From Bacteroidia bacterium (GTDB taxonomy: Bacteria > Bacteroidota > Bacteroidia > J057 > JADKCL01), in contig JACJYV010000009.1 in assembly GCA_020635905.1 (NCBI GenBank), positions 1-64,000 on the forward strand: a stretch of DNA of 64,000 nucleotides. Direction: 5' to 3'. The notes beneath the pieces were generated by a model. It did no database searches. It saw nothing but the letters and a program-made list of their open reading frames with translations, and was not told the origin of the DNA. Each line of letters opens with the position of its first letter. The first letter of the stretch is position 1. The position numbers and the translations under genes were made by a program. Below are positions 18,898 to 28,347 of the stretch, one piece after another.

Positions 18898-18978
18898 TTT
18901 TGGAGGATCATTTGTTTCGCCTGGCCTTCATGTTGGAATTGAGAGCCAAACAATGATCAGGGGTGATTTTCAGCGAAA

Positions 18979-19527
18979 TTAGAAAGGAATAACGATGAAA
19001 GGATCCCATCTGAAGTAACCCAGGATATCGCCTGAGGCTTCGTCCACCAGTTCGAAGGACATGGAATACTGAATGGTCTGGGCGATGTTATTCACCTGGC
19101 TGGAAGCCACATACTGGTGATTTACATACTGTCCGAGCTGACCAGTAGGGTTGTTGGTGCTGGGCAGACGTACCCCGATCACCTGATTGGCATAAGTTAC
19201 CCCGGGAATGGCAATGGGAGGCTGTCCGCTGGTCAGGTTGAAGTCTGAGTTATACAGAAAGGCCGAAGTGGTGGACATATTGCCGAAAGTGGTCATGTTC
19301 CACACAATGGTATCTCCCGAGCGAACATCAATGGTCAGTTCGGATTTGGCCTGGTTATTGGCGGCAACGCCATTTTTGGCCACCATGTAGATGAAATTGT
19401 CAGAGGTTCCGTAAGAGCCCAGGTTGGTGGGACTGCTTTGGGTACCTTTTTTGATGGTTCCATCTTCCAGTTTGCTGACGAGGTTGTCGGCATCGACTAC
19501 AATCAAAACGTTTACAACTTGTGACAT
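18979..19527 (-). CDS. AidA/PixA-family inclusion-body-like protein
   Basis: Encodes 182 aa from the ATG at 19527 (MSQVVNVLIVVDADNLV); an upstream in-frame start would add 21 residues of leader. The opening motif, the later FIYMVAKNG and VRSGDTIVWNMTTFG, and the near-C-terminal SFELVDEASGDILGYFRWDPFI fit the PixA/AidA family as I recall it. Family members accumulate as cytoplasmic crystalline inclusions (PixA of Xenorhabdus) or are quorum-regulated (AidA). No signal peptide. The leader upstream is duplicated near the tRNA, and three ATAACCG boxes plus an inverted repeat suggest regulated expression. The family call is by eye. Confidence 0.75.
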   Translation of the reverse strand: MSQVVNVLIVVDADNLVSKLEDGTIKKGTQSSPTNLGSYGTSDNFIYMVAKNGVAANNQAKSELTIDVRSGDTIVWNMTTFGNMSTTSAFLYNSDFNLTSGQPPIAIPGVTYANQVIGVRLPSTNNPTGQLGQYVNHQYVASSQVNNIAQTIQYSMSFELVDEASGDILGYFRWDPFIVIPF

Positions 19528-19604
19528 TTTAGAAAAAATTAGAATTGGGCCTACTCTGTTCAAGGGCTTTTCGGCATTCGCCCTCCCCATTTAACTCCGG
19601 GAAG

Positions 19605-19760
19605 GAGTTCGTTTTTTTGAGTGGTGGCTGCTCCACTGACATCACAAAATTGGGGCATGGGAAGAGGGGATTTCAGAGCAGAAATAACCTATTGGGAAAA
19701 CAGGTATAAATACCTGTTCGGGAAATTTCCCCCGGTATAAATAACCGATTTTTGGATAAA
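19605..19760 (-). promoter_or_regulatory. duplicated leader of the PixA-like gene (copy B) with boxes and inverted repeat
   Basis: Shares about 150 bp of imperfect identity with 18491-18650. Contains AAATAACCTATT (19682-19693), AAATACCTGTT (19708-19718) and AAATAACCGATT (19739-19750), starts 26 and 31 bp apart; copy A has 24 and 31. An 8-bp perfect inverted repeat AACAGGTA-TAAA-TACCTGTT lies at 19699-19718. It may serve the PixA-like gene and the divergent lipoprotein gene. Confidence 0.55.
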
Positions 19761-19846
19761 TTGGCATTTGCGAACGTCGGAGGTTTGGGAATATGTTGAC
19801 TTTCATCTATCCTTACTCCTTTCAAAAATTTCAAACGCTTAATACC

Positions 19847-20365
19847 ATGAAAAAGAATTATTCACCCCTCATTTTAAGTTTATTATGGTTTGCAGGCATC
19901 TTTTCTCCATCCTGCACTCCCGTGGATCACCATCCCGAGGAAAGGGCCAATGCGACATACCCAGAGTCTGGGATCAATTTGAGAGGAGTTTCCTTCAACA
20001 AAATTTCCCTCGACTATGCCAAACAGAAAGTTTTTCATTATGGTACCTATGTGGGAGCAAATTTCCCTGACCTGGCCTGCGAAACCCCTCTTTACTGGGA
20101 GATCAGGACCTCAGAAATGGATTCAGTGCTGGCCAATACAAATGGTGAGGTAGCTAAATTTCGCATTTATCTCGGGCGGACCTTTACGGGAACTGAAACC
20201 ACTCAGTTGATTCTGATGCCCATTGGAGACGGGGAGGAAGATGTGAATAACATCCAAAACCTGATCATGCCTTGTCCATCCACCTGCGGGAATGCTTCAT
20301 CCACCCTGAAACCCTCCTTTTTTGCAGGCCTGGATTCAACCATTGGCCATTCCTGTAATTATTGA
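19847..20365 (+). CDS. small lipoprotein of unknown function
   Basis: Encodes 172 aa from the ATG at 19847, which gives a lipoprotein signal (MKKNYSPLILSLLWFAGIFSPSC) with the acylated cysteine at 23 by inspection. An in-frame start at 19793 would add an unlikely leader. Mature residues form a probable beta-rich domain (YGTYVGANFPDLACETPLYWEI), with paired cysteines near the C-terminus (CPSTCGN). Not a family I recognise. It is followed after 23 bp by the membrane-protein/kinase/regulator genes, so it may be part of that signalling operon, for instance as an outer sensor component. Confidence 0.65.
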   Translation: MKKNYSPLILSLLWFAGIFSPSCTPVDHHPEERANATYPESGINLRGVSFNKISLDYAKQKVFHYGTYVGANFPDLACETPLYWEIRTSEMDSVLANTNGEVAKFRIYLGRTFTGTETTQLILMPIGDGEEDVNNIQNLIMPCPSTCGNASSTLKPSFFAGLDSTIGHSCNY

Positions 20366-20388
20366 TTTTTCATTCTGACTGCACCCAG

Positions 20389-21066
20389 ATGCCCGTATCA
20401 GCCATTATTCTGGCCCTTACTTATGCTCCGTTTTTAATGGCGGTGCCCTTTGTGCCTTTGGTAATGGCGTGTATGTACGCTGGCCTCCGTTTCACCCGTC
20501 TGTCCAGAATCCATCAGATTCTGTCCCTCTTTATCTTTTTTACCACTGCGATCCAGGGTGTTTCTCTCTGGTTATGGCTGGAAGTAAAGAATAACATGCC
20601 CCTTTCCCATCTCAATACTGCGGTGGGAATTCTGCTCCTGGCCTGGTTTTATCAGGAGGTTTTCAGGGGATTTATTGACAAATGGATATTCGGGTGGACG
20701 GGAGGCCTGCTTTTTGTTTTCGCTTTGATCAATGCCATTTTTCTACAGGGCCTTTACAGTTTCAATTCTTATGCTCTCATGGTGCAATGCATCATGGTGA
20801 TCATATTGTCCCTTACCATGTACGCAATGCTGCTCAATGATACGGTCAAGGAGCAAAAGCGGGATCAACTCAAAAGCCTGAACTGGATCAATGCAGGCTT
20901 GTTTATTTATTTTGCCTCCAGTATCTTACTATTTTACTTTGGCAAGGTGATCATTGATACATTTTCACAGGAGATAAGCCTTTATTCCTGGATCATGCAC
21001 TCCTTCTTCGCCACCATAATGTATATCTGCTTTCTGATCGGACTATGGACCCATCCACGGAATTAG
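20389..21066 (+). CDS. polytopic membrane protein preceding a histidine kinase
   Basis: Encodes 225 aa from the ATG at 20389; a TTG at 20362 is the alternative. Six or seven hydrophobic helices are visible (e.g. AIILALTYAPFLMAVPFVPLV, ILSLFIFFTTAIQGVSLWLWL, GGLLFVFALINAIFLQGLY, CIMVIILSLTMYAML, FIYFASSILLFYFGKVII). Charges between them fit an integral inner-membrane protein. Its 3' end overlaps the HisKA_3 kinase start by 22 bp, so the two are translationally coupled. I infer that it is the membrane sensor partner of the kinase, which itself has only one hydrophobic segment. No enzymatic motif is seen. Confidence 0.78.
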   Translation: MPVSAIILALTYAPFLMAVPFVPLVMACMYAGLRFTRLSRIHQILSLFIFFTTAIQGVSLWLWLEVKNNMPLSHLNTAVGILLLAWFYQEVFRGFIDKWIFGWTGGLLFVFALINAIFLQGLYSFNSYALMVQCIMVIILSLTMYAMLLNDTVKEQKRDQLKSLNWINAGLFIYFASSILLFYFGKVIIDTFSQEISLYSWIMHSFFATIMYICFLIGLWTHPRN

Positions 21067-21836
21067 ACTATCTGGAGACGTTGCTGCCGCTGGTGGGGAT
21101 CATATTTCTGATCGCCGTGGGAGTGGTATTCATGAACCAGCAATTCCAGAAAAGTCTCTTTAAGCAACAACTGGCCCGGGAAGAATTGAAGAATAAACAC
21201 CAACTGGAAATGCTGCAAACCACCATTCAGGTGCAGGAAGATGAGCGAAAACGAATTGCCCAGGACCTGCATGATGAATTGGGAGCGGCGCTTTCGATCA
21301 GCAAAATGCATCTTTTGCGACTGGAAAAACTGGGTCAGACCGAGCCAGAGGCGGCCCTGAGGGAATTTCCCGAACTGAGAAAGTACGTGGATAGTGCCCT
21401 GACTTCCACCCGACGAATCAGCCACCAGCTGATGCCTGCCCGCCTGCAAACCATGGGATTGGAAAAATCCCTGGTAGCCATGGCTGAACAGGCTTCTGCA
21501 GCGGGGGTAGTCCAATTTGAAGTTGATATTAATGATCAACTGACCATTTTGCCCTGGGCTGCCAGCCTGAGCCTCTATCGCATCTATGGTGAATTGATCA
21601 ATAACACCCTCAGACATGCCCGTGCAACTCATTCCCAGCTAAAAATCGAACTGAATCAGGCGCGACTGCTGTTTTTTTATACAGACAATGGGCAGGGGTT
21701 GCGCCTGGAGAAGGAGCGGGAAGGGATTGGCCTGAAAGGCATGGAAGGAAGGGTGAGTGCGCTCAGGGGCAAATTGACTTTTGGAAACCGGGAGGAGGGA
21801 GGTTTTTTTGCCAGAATTGAACTTCCCCTTGCCTGA
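21045..21836 (+). CDS. sensor histidine kinase, HisKA_3 (NarX/DesK-like)
   Basis: Encodes 263 aa. One membrane segment near residues 8-28 (LVGIIFLIAVGVVFM) is followed by a coiled coil, then the HisKA_3 box QEDERKRIAQDLHDELGAAL with the phosphoacceptor His near residue 76. The HATPase part has LYRIYGELINNTLRHARA, DNGQGLRL and GIGLKGMEGRVSALRG, the last being the HisKA_3-specific G box. Input is probably taken through the overlapping membrane protein gene upstream. The LuxR-type response regulator gene begins 37 bp downstream and is its expected partner. Confidence 0.93.
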   Translation: MDPSTELDYLETLLPLVGIIFLIAVGVVFMNQQFQKSLFKQQLAREELKNKHQLEMLQTTIQVQEDERKRIAQDLHDELGAALSISKMHLLRLEKLGQTEPEAALREFPELRKYVDSALTSTRRISHQLMPARLQTMGLEKSLVAMAEQASAAGVVQFEVDINDQLTILPWAASLSLYRIYGELINNTLRHARATHSQLKIELNQARLLFFYTDNGQGLRLEKEREGIGLKGMEGRVSALRGKLTFGNREEGGFFARIELPLA

Positions 21837-21873
21837 TCAATGCAAAAACAGAACGTAAAAAAACAGAAACAGT

Positions 21874-22545
21874 ATGTCTCAAAAAGTTCGCATAGGATTG
21901 GTGGAAGACCAGCTTTTATTCCGCCAGGGCATCAAAGCCATCCTGGAAACCTGGCCGGATATTGAAGTCATTTTTGAATCAAGAGATGGGTTTTCCGTGG
22001 TGGAAAAGTTGGGTAAAAGTGAAATCTTGCCCGATGTAATGCTGGTGGATCTTTCCCTTCCCGCAGACGGAAACCGCGAATTCAGCGGCATGGACCTGAC
22101 CCTGGCTTTGCAGGAATCATTTCCTTCCATTCAGGTCCTGATCCTCTCTGTGCACGACGACGAATATTTCATCGCCCAGCTCATTGAGAAGGGTGCCAAG
22201 GGCTATCTGGTCAAGGACAGCGATCCCCAGGAGGTGTATGAGGCCATCATCAGCCTGCATACCCGCGGCAGTTACATCAATGCCCGTACCCTCAAAGCCT
22301 TGCAGGGCAAATTGAGCGATAAAGTACGACCCAAGCCCAAAACTGAATTGCTTTCCAAACGTGAGGAGGAAGTTTTGAAGCTGATATGCCAGCAACTGAC
22401 CGCCGAGGAAATCGGTGAAAAACTCTTCATCAGCACCAAAACCGTCAATGGTCACCGCAGCAGTCTCCTCCTGAAAACAGATTCAAAAAATGTAACGGGG
22501 TTGGTAATCTATGCGGTGAAGCATGGGATTGTGGAAGTGATCTAA
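21874..22545 (+). CDS. NarL/FixJ-type response regulator (LuxR HTH)
   Basis: Encodes 223 aa. Receiver domain residues ~4-125: acidic pocket in GLVEDQ, phosphoacceptor D59 in DVMLVDLSLP, and the switch lysine in GYLVKD. The LuxR-type HTH (~155-220) has LSKREEEVLKLICQQLTAEE and FISTKTVNGHRSSLL. It is the last gene of the lipoprotein-membrane protein-kinase-regulator set, which forms a complete input-to-transcription module. The small convergent gap of 10 bp to the hybrid-sensor gene leaves no room for a separate terminator. Confidence 0.95.
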   Translation: MSQKVRIGLVEDQLLFRQGIKAILETWPDIEVIFESRDGFSVVEKLGKSEILPDVMLVDLSLPADGNREFSGMDLTLALQESFPSIQVLILSVHDDEYFIAQLIEKGAKGYLVKDSDPQEVYEAIISLHTRGSYINARTLKALQGKLSDKVRPKPKTELLSKREEEVLKLICQQLTAEEIGEKLFISTKTVNGHRSSLLLKTDSKNVTGLVIYAVKHGIVEVI

Positions 22546-22555
22546 GGGATTTTCC

Positions 22556-25500
22556 TCACCCCCGCCACTCCGTTGGCGTCTTTCCAAAGCGTTCCTGAAA
22601 GCATTTGGCGAAGTAGGAAGGGCTCGAAAAGCCCACCATATACCCAATCTCGCTGACATTGAGTTCGGCATTTTCGAAATGCCGCAGGGATTCATCCAGG
22701 CGCAGGTTGCGCATGAATTGATTGGGCGACTGCCCGGAAAGCGCCTTCAGCTTGCGTTGCAGCTGCTTGGTACTCAGGTTGAGGGTTGCCGCCAGGTCCT
22801 CGACCGAGTATTCACTCTGGTCCAGGTGTTCGAGCACCGCGGCTTTGACCCGTTGCAGAAAAAGATCTTCGCCAGGTTCACCCACTTTGGCTTCGGCCAC
22901 CGCGCCTTCGCTCTGGCCAAACTGCTGCTGCAGCCTGTCCCTGAATTTGAGCATGTTTTGCATGCGCAGAATTAGTTCGCGGGCATTGAAAGGCTTGGTC
23001 AGGTAATCGTCGGCCCCGCTTTCCAGCCCGGAAATCTTGCTTGCATCCGAGGCTTTGGCCGTGAGCATGATCACAGGAATGTGACTGGTCGCCACTTCGT
23101 TTTTGAGGTGAGAAGTGAGCTGCATGCCGTCCATGACGGGCATCATCAGGTCGGTCACCACCAGATCAGGCACCATTTCCCGGGCTTTTTCCAATCCAAT
23201 CCGTCCATTTTCAGCTTCCACCACTTCAAATTCTGCGGCCAGTTCGTCGCGGATAAAGGCCCGCAAGCCATCATTATCCTCCACCACCAGCACCACGGGA
23301 CGTGACGAGATCGCCCCTGTTTCCTCCTGCCTTTCCGCTTCAGGTTCCCTCAGGGGCAGGGGAGAAGCTGGCTTAACTTCCTGGACAGGAGTATATTGAG
23401 CAGAATCAGATTGAGTTTTGGGAAATTCGAGCATAAATACCGTGCCCTGGCCGGGTTCGCTTTCCACCTTCACCGTACCCTTGTGCATTTTTACCAGATC
23501 ACGAACGAGAGAAAGCCCCAAACCTGTGCCACCCTGTCCGCTGTGACCCTTCATGCTTACCTGGTAAAAGCGGTCGAAAAGGTGGGGAATGTCTTCTGCG
23601 GGAATGCCTCTGCCTGTATCTTCAACCTTTATCTGCACAGTTTCAGGGTTAATTTCTAGCCAGGAAAGGGTGATTTTGCCGCCTTTGGCCGTGAATTTCA
23701 GGGCATTTCCCACCAGATTATAGAAAATATGTTCCATTTTCTCCCGGTCGCAGGTCAGGTTGACTGGTTGAGCAGGAGGGAGGAGCTGAAGTTGAATCCC
23801 CTGATCGGTCGCCGCGGTGGTAAAATTGAAGAAAATGGATTCGAAAAATTCCTGCAAATCGACCCATTCCGGGTGAAATTCCTCTTTATTGGCTTCCAGT
23901 CGCGAGGCTTCCAGCAGCTGATTGATCATGCGCAGCAGGCGTTCGCTGTTTTGTTCCACCAGGGTCAGCAAACGCTTTTCCTGTGGATCAGAGGCCGTTT
24001 CCAGCAGTTTGTGCACCGGACCCTTGATCAGGGTAAGCGGGGTGCGCAATTCGTGGGAGACATTGGCCAGAAAATCAGATTTGATGCGCTCAATTTCCCT
24101 GAGTTTTTCACTTTGTAATTTCTCAATGCGCAACTGATTTTGCAGTCTGATGCGGCGGAATCTCGAACGGATGATCCAACTGGTCAGGGTAAGGAAAAAG
24201 GCCAGATAGAGGCCGTAGGCCCACCAGGTTTTCCAGGGCGGCGCCTGGATGGTGATCCTCAGAACCGCAGGTTCTGTGCCCCAGATGCCATCGTTATTGC
24301 TGGCCAGGGCCCGCAAAGTGTAGCGGCCGGGACTGAGTTGGTTGAAGGTGATTTTGTGGTCATGTCCCAGGGGAATCCATTCCTCGCTCAGGCCCTGCAT
24401 CTGGTATTTGAATTGATTTTCTGCAGGGGCAGAAAACTCCATGGCCGCCATTTCCAGGGTAAAAACCTGATCCCGCCAACTGAGGGACAGTTCTGAAGTC
24501 AGGTGAAGGGGCTGGCTCAGCAGGTTGGAAGTGCGGAAATCCACGGGAATGTTTTTGAGCAGCAGGTTGGTAAATTTCACCCGGGGTGCATATTCATTGG
24601 CGATTATTTTTTCAGGGAAAAAATGGTTGAAACCGTTGGTGCCCCCAAAGAAAAGCTCGCCCTGCGGGCTTTTGAAAGCGGACCGCACATTGAATTCATA
24701 GCCTTGCAGGCCGTCAGATTCCTCGAAATTGGTAAAGGTTTTATCCGTTGGATCAAATCTGGAAATCCCGTTATTGGTGCTGATCCACAGATTTCCCTTT
24801 GAGTCGGGCAGCATGGCATACACCACATTATTACTCAGGCCTTCGCTTTCCCCAAATCGGGTAAAGTTCTCGTTTTCAGGGTTCAGGGCATTGAACCCAC
24901 CTCCATCTGTGCCCACCCAGATGGTGCCGTCCGCGGTTTGGGTGATCCAGCGAACCTCGTCATTACTCAGGGTGGCGGGATTGCGGGAATCGTACCTGAA
25001 ATGTTTGAATTGAGGTTTTGAATCCGCACGATGGGCCGCAGGGAGCAAATCCAGTCCGTTTTCCGTGCCCAGCCACAGATTCGACTGACGGTCCTCGAAA
25101 ACAAAGCGTACATAATTATGACTCAGGCTGGAGGGATCGTCGGGATCGTGGCTGATGACTTTCAGATGTTTCAGGTCCTTATCCAGCACAAAAAGCCCCA
25201 ATTGGGTTCCAATCAGGACCTGGCCGAGGTGGTCCTCAATCAGGTGGTAGGATTTATTTTCGAGCAATTCACTTTCTTCCGGGCTCAGGCCCTGTAAACG
25301 GGTAAAGCGTGAGCGTGATTTCCCGAAAACCCAAAACCCGTGCAGCGAAGTAATCAAAAGCGTGTCCCTGCCTTTTGGAATAATACCCCGAATGGCATTG
25401 GCCCGCGGATTGGCCGGGTCTTTTGCGTCCACGGGAAGCAGTTCCATCTGCCCGGTTTTGCGGTCGAACTTGCCCAGGCCCGACTTGGAGCCCGTCCAGA

Positions 25501-26701
25501 TAATGCCCTCCGGGTCCTGATAGACGGCAAAGATATTATTGTCGCGACCGGGATCGTGCAGGTTGGGGCTGGTGTGGGTGTGGTGAAACTGGCTTTGCAG
25601 CTGGTAAACTTTCTGGAGTTTGTGGTAGGTGCACACCCAAATATTCTGGCTGTGATCTTCGTACAGGTGGCCGATTTGATTGGAGGTAAGGCTGCCCGGG
25701 TCCTGGGCATTTTGCTCATAATGAGTGAAAAGAGGCGCTCTGGTCTCAGTTGCAGCCATTTCTTCGCGGCTCAGAACGGATATTCCGTGGTCATAGGTGC
25801 CAATCCAGAGGTCTCCATTTCGCAGGGTAAGCAGGCAATTGATCACGTTGCTGCCCAGGCTCCTTTCATTTTGAGGTTGGTGAGTGAACCAATGCAGGTC
25901 GTTGGGAGAGGGGGAATTCAGTTTTCCGGCTGAAAGCCGGGCCAGGCCACGGATGGTGCCAATCCACAGGTCCCCATCCCAACCTACGGCGAGGTCTGAA
26001 ACCGGGGTATCCTTCAGCCAAAGGGGCTGTTTTTTGCGGCGAAAAGTACCATTCTTCAGTTCGGGAGCAGGAATGAAAGTAAGCCCGCGATCCGATCCTG
26101 CCCAGAGATTTCCCTTCGCATCCAACAACAATCTCGCCTTTTCAATGGGTAGAGCTTCTTCAGATGGTTCCTCCATTTCAATTTCCTGAAAGACTGCAAT
26201 GCCCGTTTGATGGAATTTTTCCCATTCAAAAAGACACAAACCCAGGTCGGTGCTGAGCAAAATCAGGCTGTCGCCGAGCAGCAAAATGTCCCTGATCTGG
26301 TCGCTGATCAGGCCGTATTTGCCGTAATGGGCCAGGTCAAAGCGCTGAAAGCGCTCTGTGCGCTTGTCGAACCGGCAAAATCCACCCAAGGAAGTTGCAA
26401 ACCAAAGTTCCCCGCTGGCCGATTCCGCAATTCGGCGCACCTCGTTGGAGGGCAGCGAGGTGGTGTCATTGGGATTGTACTTGAACCTACGAACTGCGTA
26501 TCCGTCATAACGGGTAAGGCCCTCAGAACCAGCTATCCAGAGAAATCCTTCCTGATCCTGAAAGGAATTGTACTGGTAAAATGTAATGTTGCGGTTAAGA
26601 AAGTCGGGTTGTTCGAATTTGAGGGTATGATACTGGGAATAGCCGTGCAGGAAGGTTGAAAAAAACAGCAAATACAGGAGTACAGGCCTACACGGAGACA
26701 T
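22556..26701 (-). CDS. hybrid two-component system sensor/regulator (one-piece HTCS)
   Basis: Encodes 1381 aa from the ATG at 26701 (an alternative lies 30 bp upstream). Order: signal/anchor (~1-25); two-component regulator propeller repeats (~30-750) with motifs such as GLTRYDG, LWIGTIRGLARL and NGISRFDP; Y_Y_Y domain (~759-804); one membrane helix near 833; HisKA with FLANVSHELRTPL near 882; HATPase with YNLVGNALKF, DTGRGIP and GGTGLGLSL (995-1060); receiver with VVEDND and phosphoacceptor D in VVTDLMMP near 1183; AraC HTH (~1300-1381). Such proteins often sense glycans and control adjacent SusCD loci, but no susC/susD pair is in the window. The T9SS protein gene lies directly upstream on the same strand. 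Confidence 0.95.
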   Translation of the reverse strand: MSPCRPVLLYLLFFSTFLHGYSQYHTLKFEQPDFLNRNITFYQYNSFQDQEGFLWIAGSEGLTRYDGYAVRRFKYNPNDTTSLPSNEVRRIAESASGELWFATSLGGFCRFDKRTERFQRFDLAHYGKYGLISDQIRDILLLGDSLILLSTDLGLCLFEWEKFHQTGIAVFQEIEMEEPSEEALPIEKARLLLDAKGNLWAGSDRGLTFIPAPELKNGTFRRKKQPLWLKDTPVSDLAVGWDGDLWIGTIRGLARLSAGKLNSPSPNDLHWFTHQPQNERSLGSNVINCLLTLRNGDLWIGTYDHGISVLSREEMAATETRAPLFTHYEQNAQDPGSLTSNQIGHLYEDHSQNIWVCTYHKLQKVYQLQSQFHHTHTSPNLHDPGRDNNIFAVYQDPEGIIWTGSKSGLGKFDRKTGQMELLPVDAKDPANPRANAIRGIIPKGRDTLLITSLHGFWVFGKSRSRFTRLQGLSPEESELLENKSYHLIEDHLGQVLIGTQLGLFVLDKDLKHLKVISHDPDDPSSLSHNYVRFVFEDRQSNLWLGTENGLDLLPAAHRADSKPQFKHFRYDSRNPATLSNDEVRWITQTADGTIWVGTDGGGFNALNPENENFTRFGESEGLSNNVVYAMLPDSKGNLWISTNNGISRFDPTDKTFTNFEESDGLQGYEFNVRSAFKSPQGELFFGGTNGFNHFFPEKIIANEYAPRVKFTNLLLKNIPVDFRTSNLLSQPLHLTSELSLSWRDQVFTLEMAAMEFSAPAENQFKYQMQGLSEEWIPLGHDHKITFNQLSPGRYTLRALASNNDGIWGTEPAVLRITIQAPPWKTWWAYGLYLAFFLTLTSWIIRSRFRRIRLQNQLRIEKLQSEKLREIERIKSDFLANVSHELRTPLTLIKGPVHKLLETASDPQEKRLLTLVEQNSERLLRMINQLLEASRLEANKEEFHPEWVDLQEFFESIFFNFTTAATDQGIQLQLLPPAQPVNLTCDREKMEHIFYNLVGNALKFTAKGGKITLSWLEINPETVQIKVEDTGRGIPAEDIPHLFDRFYQVSMKGHSGQGGTGLGLSLVRDLVKMHKGTVKVESEPGQGTVFMLEFPKTQSDSAQYTPVQEVKPASPLPLREPEAERQEETGAISSRPVVLVVEDNDGLRAFIRDELAAEFEVVEAENGRIGLEKAREMVPDLVVTDLMMPVMDGMQLTSHLKNEVATSHIPVIMLTAKASDASKISGLESGADDYLTKPFNARELILRMQNMLKFRDRLQQQFGQSEGAVAEAKVGEPGEDLFLQRVKAAVLEHLDQSEYSVEDLAATLNLSTKQLQRKLKALSGQSPNQFMRNLRLDESLRHFENAELNVSEIGYMVGFSSPSYFAKCFQERFGKTPTEWRG

Positions 26702-26778
26702 AGGGTTGATCGATTTTGGCTGGATTGACAACCAAAGATGGAGATTTTCGCCCTAAATGCAAAGTGCCCCATTACCCC

Positions 26779-26808
26779 AAAAAACGATCCGCCCCGGGCG
26801 GGGCGGAC
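26779..26808 (-). terminator. terminator of the 418-codon T9SS protein gene
   Basis: On the minus strand the stem TCCGCCCC / GGGGCGGA (loop GCCC) is followed by TCG and six T residues, about 45 bp past the T9SS protein stop. It separates that gene from the hybrid sensor gene. Confidence 0.85.
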
Positions 26809-26853
26809 CATAGTACCCGATGCCGTTCGGGAAATATGAAAATTGAAACTGGA

Positions 26854-28113
26854 TTACTCCTTGCGAATTCTCAGGGTTTCCTGCTGCCCGCCTGCATTGA
26901 CCTGCAACAGATATAAACCTGCGTTCAAAGCGGAAAGATCTGGCTGGAGACGGTGAGGCCCTTCAGACAGCGCTTGTGCCTCCTGCCAGAGTATTTTTCC
27001 GCGCAGATCCATCACTTTCAGCCCTACCAGAGCCCTTTCCCGCAGATTCAGATTGACCGAAAGTCCATCTGCAAAAGGGTTGGGGAAAACTCCTTCTACC
27101 TGGAAAATATTTGCATCCCAAATCAGGCCGCTCACTGCATTGGAGGCTACCTGATTGCCGTTTTGATCCGAAACCACCAGCTGGTACCAGTAGCGCAGGC
27201 CCGTCTCCGCCGTGCGATCTGAATACTCAAACTGGGTCTGACCAGGGTTGAAAGTGGCCAGGGAAGTGAAATCAATGCCGTTTTCACTGCGGCGCAACTC
27301 GTACTTTTTAGCGCTTTGGCTGCTCAGTTCGGGCCAGGAAAGGTCGATGCGGTCGGCAAAGGCCTGCAAAGCCAGGGCGGGCGCTTCCAGATCGAGGGCG
27401 CCGCCCAGATCGTAATTGATGGTGCCGTTGAATTTGCGCACGGTAAAGGTCAGGCCGAAGGGGTAGGATTTGCCCACGCCTTCATAAACAGTCATGTTGG
27501 CATCCCCGGCCAGGAAATTCCCCACTGCAGCGCCGTCTGTGTAGCTGGTGCCGCCTCCCGAGGTATTGGTCACATAAAATGAGTAGGTGGCCCCGGCCGG
27601 GATGATTACGGAAAAATTGATGGGCAAAGGGGTAGGGACATTATTTCCAAGTGAGGTTACGGCTGCGGCGGTGCCCAGCAGGGTCCAGGCGCCAGCGTTG
27701 TTTTCTGATCCCACAAAAGTGCCGGCATGGTAATATACTTCGTAGGGTGCTGTGGTACCCGAGTAGAGATTCACATCAAAACATCTTACCGTGAGGGTGG
27801 TATTGGCATGCACATCAAACATACAGCCCCGCTGGCCATTATTGGTATTGTAGGGAGCCACCAGATTGAGTGAGGTGCCGCAGGCCATGGTTTTGGCTGC
27901 TTCATACTCCCCGGCAGCCGTACTCAGGCTGACGGCCCCGGCCCGGGTTTGCTCTCCCGTTTGTCCGGCGGGAGTGGGATTAATCTGATTTCCTTTCGGC
28001 CCAAATTCTTCGAGGTCGTCGCGGGTCATTTCTCCGGACTGCGCCCCAAGAATCAGGGAGGTGGAAAGAAAGAGCAAAAAGATAAATTGGCATCGGATAT
28101 AAAAAGAAGTCAT
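26854..28113 (-). CDS. secreted protein with T9SS type A sorting domain
   Basis: Encodes 419 aa with a signal peptide (residues ~1-24, ending SLILGAQ). A beta-sandwich-like domain (~75-240) carries CGTSLNLVAPYNTNNGQRGCMFDVHA; the middle (~245-335) is fibronectin III-like (IDLSWPELSSQSAKKYELRRS). The C-terminal ~75 residues form a T9SS sorting domain (VFPNPFADGLSVNL, VMDLRGKILW, LNAGLYLLQV, then TLRIRKE). Surface or extracellular location is expected. A strong terminator follows. It lies just upstream of the hybrid sensor on the same strand and could be part of its regulon; nothing shows this directly. Confidence 0.87.
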   Translation of the reverse strand: MTSFYIRCQFIFLLFLSTSLILGAQSGEMTRDDLEEFGPKGNQINPTPAGQTGEQTRAGAVSLSTAAGEYEAAKTMACGTSLNLVAPYNTNNGQRGCMFDVHANTTLTVRCFDVNLYSGTTAPYEVYYHAGTFVGSENNAGAWTLLGTAAAVTSLGNNVPTPLPINFSVIIPAGATYSFYVTNTSGGGTSYTDGAAVGNFLAGDANMTVYEGVGKSYPFGLTFTVRKFNGTINYDLGGALDLEAPALALQAFADRIDLSWPELSSQSAKKYELRRSENGIDFTSLATFNPGQTQFEYSDRTAETGLRYWYQLVVSDQNGNQVASNAVSGLIWDANIFQVEGVFPNPFADGLSVNLNLRERALVGLKVMDLRGKILWQEAQALSEGPHRLQPDLSALNAGLYLLQVNAGGQQETLRIRKE

Positions 28114-28347
28114 AGTCTTGGTTGTTTACCTTCAGGATGATTTTAAAAAACAAATGGAACGACACTCTGCAAAATTGGGATGCAGGGACGGGGAAGACTG
28201 AAACATTTGGGACAAATCCTGCAACAAATGGGACAAAATGGCTTTTTCGTTAGTTCAGGCGGGGTTTTGTGGGTTGAATGCAATTGAATCAGGATTTGCT
28301 TAACTTGCTGCGAACTGATCCTTTACCCTCAAATTTTCTGTCCTGAT

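Noticed and set aside
18217..19800. Genomic island integrated at tRNA-Arg
   Set aside because: No integrase and no repeat of the tRNA 3' end were found; only the leader duplication is present.
22556..28113. Polysaccharide utilisation locus controlled by the hybrid sensor
   Set aside because: No SusC, SusD or glycoside hydrolase genes flank the sensor in this window.
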